Positions 51,983 through 59,736 of a stretch of 64,000 nt of DNA are shown piece after piece. The notes beneath the pieces are model-generated. The model was not told the DNA's origin, did not search any database, and saw nothing but the letters and a program-made list of their open reading frames with translations. The stretch comes from Rhodoplanes serenus. Lineage in GTDB: Bacteria > Pseudomonadota > Alphaproteobacteria > Rhizobiales > Xanthobacteraceae. The stretch is from NCBI GenBank assembly GCA_009720755.1, contig WNKV01000018.1, positions 1-64,000 on the forward strand, read 5' to 3'. Each line of letters opens with the position of its first letter. The stretch's first letter is position 1. A program made the translations under genes and the position numbers.

Positions 51983-53482
51983 TCACGCCGTCCGCACGCG
52001 GACGAAATTGTGCTCGGCCGGATCGAGGCCGAACAGGGTCGCCTCGGGCGCCGTCGCCGGCCCGTACACCGTCTCGGTGTCGCGCAGCCCGAGATAGCGC
52101 TTCATGCCGCGCGCCGCCTTGCGGCCGGCGCCCATGGCCTGGATCACCGTGGCCGCCCCGGTGACGATGTCGCCGCCGGCGTAGACGCCGGCCAGCGAGG
52201 TGGCGAGGTCGTCGTCGGTGGCGATGTAGCCGCGCTTGTCGAGCTTGATCTTGGAGGTCTGGCCGATGATCGGGTTGGCGTTGGTGCCGATGGCGACGAC
52301 GACGAGATCGCAGTCGAACTCGTACTCGCTGCCCTTGACGACGACCGGGCGGCGGCGGCCGGACGCATCGGGCTCGCCCAGCTCCATGCGGATGCAGCGC
52401 ATGCCGCGCACCCCACCCTTGCCGTCGTCGAGGATCTCGACCGGCGCGGTGAGCCAATGGAAGTCGATGCCCTCCTGCTCGGCGTGATGCACCTCCTCGA
52501 CGCGGGCCGGCGCCTCGGCGCGGCTGCGCCGGTAGATGCAGTGGACCTGCTCGGCGCCGAGACGGCGGCAGACGCGCATCGCGTCCATCGCCGTGTTGCC
52601 GGCACCGATCACGGCGACGCGCGCGCCGATCGGCAACGGCGTGTCGAAGCCGCCGTCCTTCGCCTTCATCATGTTGCAGCGGGTCAAGAGCTCGTTGGCC
52701 GACAAGACGCCGTTGAGATTGTCACCCGGAATGCCGAGGAAGCTCGGATAGCCGGCGCCGGTGCCGATGAACACCGCGTGGAAGCCCATCTCCTCGATCA
52801 TCTGCTCGATGGTGAACAGGCGACCGACCAGCGTGTTGCACTCGAACTTGACGCCGAGCTTCTCGAGATTGGCGATCTCGGCGTCGATCACCGTGTTGGG
52901 GAGGCGGAAGTCCGGGATGCCGTAGCGCAGCACGCCACCCGGCACATGGAACGCCTCGTAGACGGTGACGTCGCAGCCGGCCTTGGCCATGTCGGCCGCG
53001 CACGCCATGCCGGCCGGGCCGGAGCCGACAATGCCGATGCGGAAGCCGCTCGGCTCGATGTAGGGAATGCTGCTCCAGCCATTGGCGATCGCAGTGTCGC
53101 CGACGAAGCGCTCAAGCCGGCCGATCGCCACCGGGGCGAACTGGTTGCCGACCACGCAGGCGCCCTCGCACTGGTTCTCTTGCGGGCAGACGCGGCCGCA
53201 CACGGCGGGCAGCAGGTTGGTCTCGGTGATCACCTCATAGGCGCCGCGCAGGTCGCCGGCCGAGACCTTCATGATGAAGCCCTTGACGTCGACGCCGACC
53301 GGGCAGCCGGGCGTGCAGGCGGGCCGCGGGCACTCGATGCAGCGGTCAGCCTCGTGACGCGCCTGCTCGGGCGTGAAGCGCAGCGTCACCTCGTCGAAGT
53401 TGCGAATGCGGGCCTGCGGGTCCTGCTCGCCGACCTCTGCGCGCTCGCGCGGAATCGTCCGGATCGTCTTTCTCTTGGCCAT
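51983..53482 (-). CDS. NADPH-dependent glutamate synthase small chain-like / NfnB (SudA) flavoprotein
   Basis: 499 residues. The N-terminal double-cluster domain has CIECPRPACTPGC (Cys48, 51, 56, 60) and VCPQENQCEGAC. FAD motif IVGSGPAGMACAADMAK and NAD(P) motif VIGAGNTAMDAMR follow. A GltD homolog would pair with gltB, which is absent; instead its neighbour is an NfnA/SudB-like subunit, so an NADH-dependent ferredoxin:NADP+ oxidoreductase or sulfide dehydrogenase type complex is more likely. It would couple ferredoxin to NAD(P)H, with possible electron bifurcation. It lies 45 bases after the small subunit gene. Confidence 0.85.
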   Translation of the reverse strand: MAKRKTIRTIPRERAEVGEQDPQARIRNFDEVTLRFTPEQARHEADRCIECPRPACTPGCPVGVDVKGFIMKVSAGDLRGAYEVITETNLLPAVCGRVCPQENQCEGACVVGNQFAPVAIGRLERFVGDTAIANGWSSIPYIEPSGFRIGIVGSGPAGMACAADMAKAGCDVTVYEAFHVPGGVLRYGIPDFRLPNTVIDAEIANLEKLGVKFECNTLVGRLFTIEQMIEEMGFHAVFIGTGAGYPSFLGIPGDNLNGVLSANELLTRCNMMKAKDGGFDTPLPIGARVAVIGAGNTAMDAMRVCRRLGAEQVHCIYRRSRAEAPARVEEVHHAEQEGIDFHWLTAPVEILDDGKGGVRGMRCIRMELGEPDASGRRRPVVVKGSEYEFDCDLVVVAIGTNANPIIGQTSKIKLDKRGYIATDDDLATSLAGVYAGGDIVTGAATVIQAMGAGRKAARGMKRYLGLRDTETVYGPATAPEATLFGLDPAEHNFVRVRTA

Positions 53483-53527
53483 CGTTCGATTGCACTCGTT
53501 GCCGGCCGCGGCCGAAACCCTGGTCCG

Positions 53528-54412
53528 TCACTTGCCCGCGGGCTGCGCGGTGCCGAGCCGGCAGCCCTCTTCCCAGCGGGCCAGCGCCGCCTTCTCGGTC
53601 TCGGAGAAGCGTTTCAGGCGCACCATGAGGTCGTCGAAGTCGACCTGATGGGCGTCGAAGTCGGGACCGTCGACGCAGGCGAACTTGATGCCGGTGCCGA
53701 TCTTGACGCGGCAGCCGCCGCACATGCCGGTGCCGTCCACCATGATGGGATTGAGGCTGACCACGGTCTTGATGTTGCGCGGGCGCGTCACCTCGGCGCA
53801 CGCCTTCATCATCACGGGCGGCCCGATGGCCACCACCTCGTCGATCTCGGGATCGGCGTCGAGCGCCTGCCGCAGGCCGGTCGTGACGTTGCCCTTCAGG
53901 CCGGCCGAGCCGTCGTCGGTGCAGACGATCACCTCGTCGCAGCAGGCGCGGAACTTGTCCTCCCAGAACACCAGATCCTTGCTGCGGAAGCCGACCACCG
54001 CCACCACGGTGGCCCCGCTCTCCTTGTAGGCGCGCGCCTGCGGGAAGATCGGCGCGACGCCGAGGCCGCCGCCGACGCAGACGACATGGCGCTGGCCGCC
54101 GATCTGGCTCGGCTCGCCCATCGGGCCGGTGAGCGCCAGCAGGTGGGTGCCGACGCGGCAGACCTGCTGCATCTCGCGGGTGGTCTTGCCGACCGCCTGG
54201 ATCACCAACGTGATGGTGCCCTTCTGGCGATCGAAGTCCGCGATGGTGAGAGGAATCCGCTCACCATGCTCGTGCAGCATCACGATGACGAACTGGCCGG
54301 CGCGCGCCGCCTTCGCCATCTGGGGATGGTGCACCTCGAGCAGATAGGTGACGTCGGAGAAGTCTTCGCGGGCGACGATCTCGAAGCCGCGGTGGTCTGG
54401 ATGACTCGGCAT
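53528..54412 (-). CDS. NfnA/SudB-like ferredoxin-NADP+ reductase subunit (FAD and [2Fe-2S])
   Basis: 294 residues from the ATG at 54412; the longer frame adds 11 basic residues. Ferredoxin reductase fold: ERIPLTIADFDRQKGTI (FAD), GGGLGVAPIFPQARAYKESG (NAD), and C-terminal [2Fe-2S] cysteines in GMCGGCRVKIGTGIKFACVDGP (given in part: CGGC and FAC). This is the dihydroorotate dehydrogenase electron-transfer (PyrK) type that makes up the small Nfn subunit. First gene of the five-gene operon; a TTGA-N6-TCAA site lies 121 bases upstream. Confidence 0.87.
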   Translation of the reverse strand: MPSHPDHRGFEIVAREDFSDVTYLLEVHHPQMAKAARAGQFVIVMLHEHGERIPLTIADFDRQKGTITLVIQAVGKTTREMQQVCRVGTHLLALTGPMGEPSQIGGQRHVVCVGGGLGVAPIFPQARAYKESGATVVAVVGFRSKDLVFWEDKFRACCDEVIVCTDDGSAGLKGNVTTGLRQALDADPEIDEVVAIGPPVMMKACAEVTRPRNIKTVVSLNPIMVDGTGMCGGCRVKIGTGIKFACVDGPDFDAHQVDFDDLMVRLKRFSETEKAALARWEEGCRLGTAQPAGK

Positions 54413-54908
54413 GGCAGGTCGCTTGCGAGGATCGAGCGAAAACACTCTGCCCGGCGAAGGACCAGGACGACGAGCGCTTTCCTCCGGCGTTATTGTCGGA
54501 ACGTGTCATGAACGGTCGAGCCCGTCCCGGCATTGACCTTGCTCAAACGATGAGCAGCCCCGCGCCGGCGGCGCTCTCGCCCGACCGGCTCGCCGGGCGG
54601 CTCCGGGGGCGACCGAAAGGCGAGGCAGCGCCTCTGGGAGAAGGGCTTGTCGCGACCCGGGCTCATCGACCCGATCGCCGCATGAGCATCCGCTTCGGAT
54701 CAGCAGAGCCGCCATACCAAACACGAATGACGAACTGTCGATTGCACGAACAAGGAATTGATGCATCCTTGGGCGGGCATCGAGGCAGGCGGACCCGCCA
54801 GGCGGGCAACCCGATCGCGTTCCGCGATCTCGCGAGCGGTCCTGCGGTGTGTCCCTTGCGCAGCGGCCCGGCCGGGTCTGCAATGGGGACGGCCGAGGAG
54901 ACCAGCCC
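54413..54908. other. intergenic region between the Nfn operon and chaB
   Basis: Divergent genes, no credible coding frame. It contains the candidate FNR/FixK box at 54,533 and no convincing sigma-54 or TGT-N10-ACA site. Confidence 0.5.
54533..54546. promoter_or_regulatory. candidate FNR/FixK-type box of the Nfn/Kor operon
   Basis: TTGACCTTGCTCAA: matches the TTGA-N6-TCAA form used by FNR/FixK regulators of alphaproteobacteria; it differs from the ideal TTGAT-N4-ATCAA at two inner bases. It lies 121 bases upstream of the NfnA-like start, a reasonable position for activation under low oxygen. Confidence 0.5.
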
Positions 54909-55127
54909 GTGCCCTACGACAGCAACGCCGAGCTTCCGATCGGGGTGCGGATGCACCTGCCGCCCCATGCGCAAGACATCTTCCGGTCGGCGTTCAACCA
55001 CGCCTTCGCGGCCCATGCGGGCGAGCCCGACCGCGAGGAGGCCGCCTTCCGCATCGCCTGGGCGGCCGTGAAGCGCGGTTACGTCAAGATCGGCGACACC
55101 TGGACGGAGCGCGGCGATCTCGGCTGA
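54909..55127 (+). CDS. chaB: ChaB family protein
   Basis: 72 residues from the GTG at 54909 (VPYDSNAELPIGVRMHLP). The family pattern is clear: PYDSNAELP, LPPHAQDIFRSAFNHAF and REEAAFRIAWAAVKRGY. ChaB was named as a cation-transport regulator beside chaA in E. coli, but no chaA is near here and the function is uncertain. It stands alone, convergent with the ispA-like gene. Confidence 0.8.
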   Translation: MPYDSNAELPIGVRMHLPPHAQDIFRSAFNHAFAAHAGEPDREEAAFRIAWAAVKRGYVKIGDTWTERGDLG

Positions 55128-55193
55128 CCTGCGGCCGGCCACACGCTATCGAGGCGAGGCGGACGCCGCCACGGCGGCGCCGCCATGCAGGCG

Positions 55194-56183
55194 TCAGTGG
55201 CTGCGCTCGGCGACGAAGCGGGCGGCCGCCCGCAGCACCTCGCCGTCGGCGCCGAACGGTGCCAGCGCCGCCTCGGCCTCGGCCACCAGATCGGCCAGCG
55301 CCCGGCGGGCCCCGTCGATTCCCATGATGCTGACCAGCGTCGCCTTGTGGGCGGCAGCGTCCTTGTTGGTCGCCTTGCCGACGGTCGCCGGGTCGCCCTC
55401 GGCATCGAGCAGGTCGTCGGCGACCTGGAACGCCTTGCCGATCGCGGTGCCGTAGCGATCGAGCGCGGCGCGCGCCGCGCCGTCGGCCTGCGCCAGGATG
55501 GCGCCGCCCGCACACGAGAAGCGCAGCAGCGCCCCGGTCTTCATCGCCTCCAGGGTCTCGGTCGCCTGGCGGTCGAGCCGCTGCGGCTCTCCGCCGGCGA
55601 ATCGCCCTTCGGCGGCGAGATCGATCATCTGGCCGCCGACCATCCCGCCGAGCCCGGAGGCGCGGGCGAGCGCCAGCACCAGCTCGATCCGGACACCGGC
55701 GTCCGGATGGGTCTCGGGCCGCGCCAGGAAATCGAAGGCGAGGGTCAGCAGGGCATCACCCGCCAGGATGGCGGTGGCCTCATCGAACGCCTTGTGGGTG
55801 GTCGGCCGGCCGCGCCGCAGATCGTCGTTGTCCATCGCCGGCAGATCGTCGTGGGCCAGCGAGTAGCAGTGGACGAGTTCGACGGCCGCCCCGACCATCA
55901 GGGCGCGCTCGCGCGGGGCGCCGAACAGCGCCGCCGATTCGACCGCCAGGAACGGACGGAACCGCTTGCCGCCGCCGAGGCTGGCATAGCGCATCGCGTC
56001 CAGCAGGCGGGCCGGCCGGGACCGCTCGCCGGCGAGCGGCGCGGCCCCGAGCAGGCCGTCGAGCAGCGCCTCCATGTCGGCCACGACGGTATCGAGCCGT
56101 GCCGCGAAGGCCGCCGCATTCAAGGTCCCGCTTCGCATCTCGCCGGCCCCGTTGCCGCCGGTCTGGGCCTTGGTGGTCAGCAC
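55194..56183 (-). CDS. ispA: polyprenyl (farnesyl/geranyl) diphosphate synthase
   Basis: 329 residues from the GTG at 56183, chosen because GGGGAGG lies 7 bases ahead; an ATG at 56138 is the alternative (314 residues). First Asp-rich motif DDLPAMDNDD (about residues 112-121) and second motif DDLLD (in VADDLLDAEGD) are present, along with GGKRFRP. The residues before the first motif suit a short-chain (C15) synthase. It would supply farnesyl diphosphate to the hopanoid genes encoded divergently. Farnesyl versus geranylgeranyl product is not settled by sequence alone. Confidence 0.85.
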   Translation of the reverse strand: MLTTKAQTGGNGAGEMRSGTLNAAAFAARLDTVVADMEALLDGLLGAAPLAGERSRPARLLDAMRYASLGGGKRFRPFLAVESAALFGAPRERALMVGAAVELVHCYSLAHDDLPAMDNDDLRRGRPTTHKAFDEATAILAGDALLTLAFDFLARPETHPDAGVRIELVLALARASGLGGMVGGQMIDLAAEGRFAGGEPQRLDRQATETLEAMKTGALLRFSCAGGAILAQADGAARAALDRYGTAIGKAFQVADDLLDAEGDPATVGKATNKDAAAHKATLVSIMGIDGARRALADLVAEAEAALAPFGADGEVLRAAARFVAERSH

Positions 56184-56695
56184 GTCGATCCTCCCCGCGA
56201 GCCCGGCCGGGCGCGGCCGCTGCGAGGCGGCGCGAGCCGGGCGAAAGCCACTGCCGAACAATCCGATACAGGCTTAATCGCCGACGCCCGCGAGGGCAAC
56301 CGGGTCGGCCGCCTCGCCGCACTGGCGCCGCGCCGGCCCCCGCACGGCCTGCCGTCCGCCGTGACACGCCCGGCCCGCAACCGCCGGCTGCGGACCGGGC
56401 GGCCCGCGTTGACTCGCCGGGCACCGCATGCTTTGAACTTTCGACGCTTTGCGACACTCCAATCGAGCGTCACCGTCCGCGCGCGCCGTTCCCGCCGGAG
56501 CCGGCCCGCAGCTCGGTTGCTCGCTCCTCGGTTCGTCGCCCTTCGACCCGCGATTCGATCCGCGGCCTCCGTCGCGTCCAGCCAGGGCTACCGCGTCCGC
56601 GCCATGATCCCGATGCTCGCCTCCGTATTTCTCGCCGCGCGCCGACCGATGCGGTCCGACCGCGTCGCCGTGCCGGCCGCCGACGGATCGGCATC
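56184..56695. other. divergent promoter region between ispA and hpnC
   Basis: 512 bases without a credible separate gene. It should hold the promoters of both isoprenoid directions. I see no strong known regulatory site. Confidence 0.4.
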
Positions 56696-57571
56696 GTGAG
56701 CGTCTCGGCGGCCGAGCTGCGGTCCGGCAAGGGATCGCACGACGAGAATTTTCCGGTGGCGTCGCGGCTGGTCCACCCCCGCCATCGGCCGGCGATTCTC
56801 GCCTTCTACGAGTTCGTCCGCGTCGCCGACGACATCGCCGACCATCCGACCCTGCCGGAAGCCGACAAGCTCGCCTTTCTGGACCGGCTGGAGGCGAGCC
56901 TGCTCGGCATCGGGTGCAGCGAGCCCCAGGGCGTCGCGCTGAAGATCGTGCTGGCCGAGAACGCGCTCTCGCCGCGCCATGCCCGCGACCTGCTCACCGC
57001 CTTCCGGCTCGACGTCACCAAGCGGCGCTATCGCGACTTCGACGACCTGATCGAGTACTGCACCTATTCGGCGATGCCGGTGGGCCGCTACGTGCTCGAT
57101 GTCCACGGCGAGAGCCAGGCGACCTGGCCGGCCAACGACCGGCTGTGCGCCGCCTTGCAGATCATCAATCACCTCCAGGATTGCGGGAAGGATTTCCGCA
57201 ACCTCGATCGCGTCTATCTTCCGCTCGACATGCTGGCGGTGCACGGCGCCGCGGTCGAGGATCTCGGGGCCGCACAGGCGAGCCCCGGCCTGCGCGCCTG
57301 CCTGGCCGAGCTGGTCACCCGCACCGACGCACTGCTCGGCGACAGCCGGGGCTTCTCGGCCTCGATCCGCGATCGTCGGCTGGCGCTGGAGGTGGCGGTG
57401 ATCCAGACTCTGGCCGAGCGACTCACCGGCCTGCTGCGGACACGCGATCCGCTGGCGGAGCGCGTTCATCTCGGCAAGCCGCAGATGGCCGCGACCAGCG
57501 TCGTCGGCATCGTCAAGGGACTGCTCGGACGTTTCGTTCGGCCGGCGGCACGCTCCGCCGGCCGCTCCTGA
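56696..57571 (+). CDS. hpnC: squalene synthase-like protein HpnC
   Basis: 291 residues from the GTG at 56696 (VSVSAAELRSGKGSHDENFP); the long frame upstream has no conserved content. First Asp motif ADDIADH (about residues 44-50) and second LQDCGKDFRNLDRVYLP are typical. HpnC converts presqualene diphosphate to hydroxysqualene in the three-enzyme route to squalene used by most hopanoid-making bacteria. Followed 23 bases later by hpnD. Confidence 0.92.
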   Translation: MSVSAAELRSGKGSHDENFPVASRLVHPRHRPAILAFYEFVRVADDIADHPTLPEADKLAFLDRLEASLLGIGCSEPQGVALKIVLAENALSPRHARDLLTAFRLDVTKRRYRDFDDLIEYCTYSAMPVGRYVLDVHGESQATWPANDRLCAALQIINHLQDCGKDFRNLDRVYLPLDMLAVHGAAVEDLGAAQASPGLRACLAELVTRTDALLGDSRGFSASIRDRRLALEVAVIQTLAERLTGLLRTRDPLAERVHLGKPQMAATSVVGIVKGLLGRFVRPAARSAGRS

Positions 57572-57594
57572 ACCGCGAACCAGCGACGTCTCCC

Positions 57595-58443
57595 ATGGCC
57601 CAGCTCGCCGTTCACACCGAGGATGAGGAACCCGTCGCCGCCCGTCGCGCCGCCGGCAGCTCGTTCTACTTCGCGATGCGCATGCTGCCGCGCGAGCGGC
57701 GCGACGCGATGTTCGAGATCTACTCGTTCTGCCGCCGCGTCGACGACATCGCCGACACGCCGGCCCCGCGCGCCGAGCGGCTCGCCGGGCTCGACCGCTG
57801 GCGGCGCGAGCTCGACGCCGTCTATGCCGGCCAGGTGGCGCCGGAGCATCGCGGCCTCGCCCGCGCCATCGCCGAGTTCTCGCTCCGCCAGGAGGACTTC
57901 ATCGCCATCATCGAGGGCATGGAGATGGATGCGGCCGAAGACATCCGCGCCCCCGATCTCGCCACCTTCGATCTCTACTGCGACCGCGTGGCGAGCGCGG
58001 TCGGCCGCCTGTCGGTGCGCGCCTTCGGCATGGGCGAGCCGGACGGCGAGCAGCTCGCCCACCATCTCGGCCGCGCCCTCCAGATCACCAACATCCTGCG
58101 CGACGTCGACGAGGACGCCGAGAACGGCCGCCTCTATCTGCCGCGCGAGCTGCTCGCCGAAGCCGGCATCGACACCACCGATCCGACCGCGGTGGTCGGT
58201 CATCCGGCGCTCGGGCAGGTCGGCGCCGCATTGATCGCGCGCGCCCGCCGCCACTTCGAGGCGGCCGACGAGGTGATGGATCGCCAGCCGCGCTGGATGG
58301 TGCGGGCGCCACGCATCATGGGCAAGGTCTACCGCGCCATCCTGGACGACCTCGCGGTGCGCGGCTTCGACCCGCCGCGCGAGCCGGTGCGGGTCAACAA
58401 GCTGACCCTCCTGATGGTCGTGCTGCAATACGGGTTCGTCTGA
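57595..58443 (+). CDS. hpnD: presqualene diphosphate synthase HpnD
   Basis: 282 residues from the ATG at 57595. Asp-rich motifs are VDDIADTP (residues 49-56) and LRDVDEDAENGRLYLP. The family start SSFYFAMRMLPRERRDAMF is present. It joins two farnesyl diphosphates to presqualene diphosphate, the first step of hopanoid-specific squalene synthesis. Its stop overlaps the hpnE start (TGATG), indicating coupled translation. Confidence 0.93.
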   Translation: MAQLAVHTEDEEPVAARRAAGSSFYFAMRMLPRERRDAMFEIYSFCRRVDDIADTPAPRAERLAGLDRWRRELDAVYAGQVAPEHRGLARAIAEFSLRQEDFIAIIEGMEMDAAEDIRAPDLATFDLYCDRVASAVGRLSVRAFGMGEPDGEQLAHHLGRALQITNILRDVDEDAENGRLYLPRELLAEAGIDTTDPTAVVGHPALGQVGAALIARARRHFEAADEVMDRQPRWMVRAPRIMGKVYRAILDDLAVRGFDPPREPVRVNKLTLLMVVLQYGFV

Positions 58444-59687
58444 TGTCCGCCACCATCCACGTCATCGGGGCCGGCCTCGCCGGCCTCGCCGCGGCGGTGC
58501 GCCTGTCGGCGGCCGGGCGTGCCGTCGTGCTGCACGAGGGCACCGCGCACGCGGGCGGACGCTGCCGTTCCTACGAGGATCATGCCACCGGACTGCGCAT
58601 CGACAACGGCAACCACCTGCTGCTGTCGGCCAATCATGCGGCGCTCGCCTATGCGGCCGAGATCGGCGCCGCCGACGGCCTCGCCGGCCCGGACGAGGCC
58701 GCCTTCACGTTCCACGAGCTGCCGAGCGGCCGGCGCTGGACGCTGCGGATCAACGACGGCCGCATCCCGTGGTGGATCTTCGATCCCGCCCGGCGGGTGC
58801 CGGACACCGGATGGCGCGACTATCTCGGCCTCGCCCGCCTGCTGACCACGTCGGAGCGGCCGCTCGGCGAGGTGATCGCCTGCAAGGGGCCGCTCTACGA
58901 GCGCCTGGTCGCGCCCCTGATGGTGGCGGCGCTCAACACCGATCCGCCGGACGCCTCCGCGGTGCTGGCCCGCAACCTGGTGCGCGAGACGCTGGCGGTG
59001 GGCGGCACGGCATGCCGTCCGCGGATCGCCCGCGACGGGCTCGGCACCGTGCTGGTCGACCCCGCCGTGGCGCTGCTGCAATCACGCGGCGTGCCGGTGC
59101 GGATGAGCCACGAGCTGCGCGCCATCGAGACCGCCGGCGAGCGGGTGACGGCGCTCGACTTCGGCGACGGCAACCGCGTCGTGCTCGGCGCCGATGATGC
59201 CGTCATCCTCGCGGTGCCGGCGTGGACGGCCGCCGGCCTGCTGCCCGGCCTCACCGTGCCGACGGCGTTCCGGCCGATCCTCAACACCCATTTCCGCGCC
59301 GTCGCGCCGGCCGGCCTGCCGCCACTGATCGGCGTCGTCGGCGGCGTCACCGAATGGATCTTCGTGTTCCCGGACCGGGTCTCGGTGACCACCAGCAACG
59401 CCGACCGCTACATGAAGGAGCCGCGCGAGACGCTCGCCGCGACAGTATGGCGCGAGGTGTGTGCCGTCACCGGGCTCACCGGCGATCTGCCGCGCTGGCA
59501 GATCGTGCGCGAGCGGCGCGCCACCTTCGCGGCGACGCCGGAGCAGAACGCCCGCCGGCCCGGCCCGGCAACGGCGTGGCCCAACCTCGTTCTCGCCGGT
59601 GACTGGACCGACACCGGCCTGCCCTCGACCATCGAGGGCGCCATCCGCTCCGGCCAGCGCGCCGCTGCCCTGATCCGTCCGCAATGA
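58443..59687 (+). CDS. hpnE: hydroxysqualene dehydroxylase HpnE
   Basis: 414 residues. FAD-binding motif VIGAGLAGLAAAVRLSAAG is at residues 7-25, then HAGGRCRSY. The C-terminus has the second FAD contact NLVLAGDWTDTGLPSTIEGA. This family (squalene-associated FAD-dependent desaturase) reduces hydroxysqualene to squalene. Between hpnD and shc in the same operon. Confidence 0.93.
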   Translation: MSATIHVIGAGLAGLAAAVRLSAAGRAVVLHEGTAHAGGRCRSYEDHATGLRIDNGNHLLLSANHAALAYAAEIGAADGLAGPDEAAFTFHELPSGRRWTLRINDGRIPWWIFDPARRVPDTGWRDYLGLARLLTTSERPLGEVIACKGPLYERLVAPLMVAALNTDPPDASAVLARNLVRETLAVGGTACRPRIARDGLGTVLVDPAVALLQSRGVPVRMSHELRAIETAGERVTALDFGDGNRVVLGADDAVILAVPAWTAAGLLPGLTVPTAFRPILNTHFRAVAPAGLPPLIGVVGGVTEWIFVFPDRVSVTTSNADRYMKEPRETLAATVWREVCAVTGLTGDLPRWQIVRERRATFAATPEQNARRPGPATAWPNLVLAGDWTDTGLPSTIEGAIRSGQRAAALIRPQ

Positions 59688-59736
59688 TGGGCTCGAACAG
59701 AGCCGTTCGAATCGACCAGCACCCGAGAAAGGACAA

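Noticed and set aside
51983-53482. Glutamate synthase small subunit (gltD)
   Set aside because: The fold is the same, but no gltB large subunit is present and the neighbour is an NfnA/SudB-type subunit, so an Nfn-like complex is more likely.
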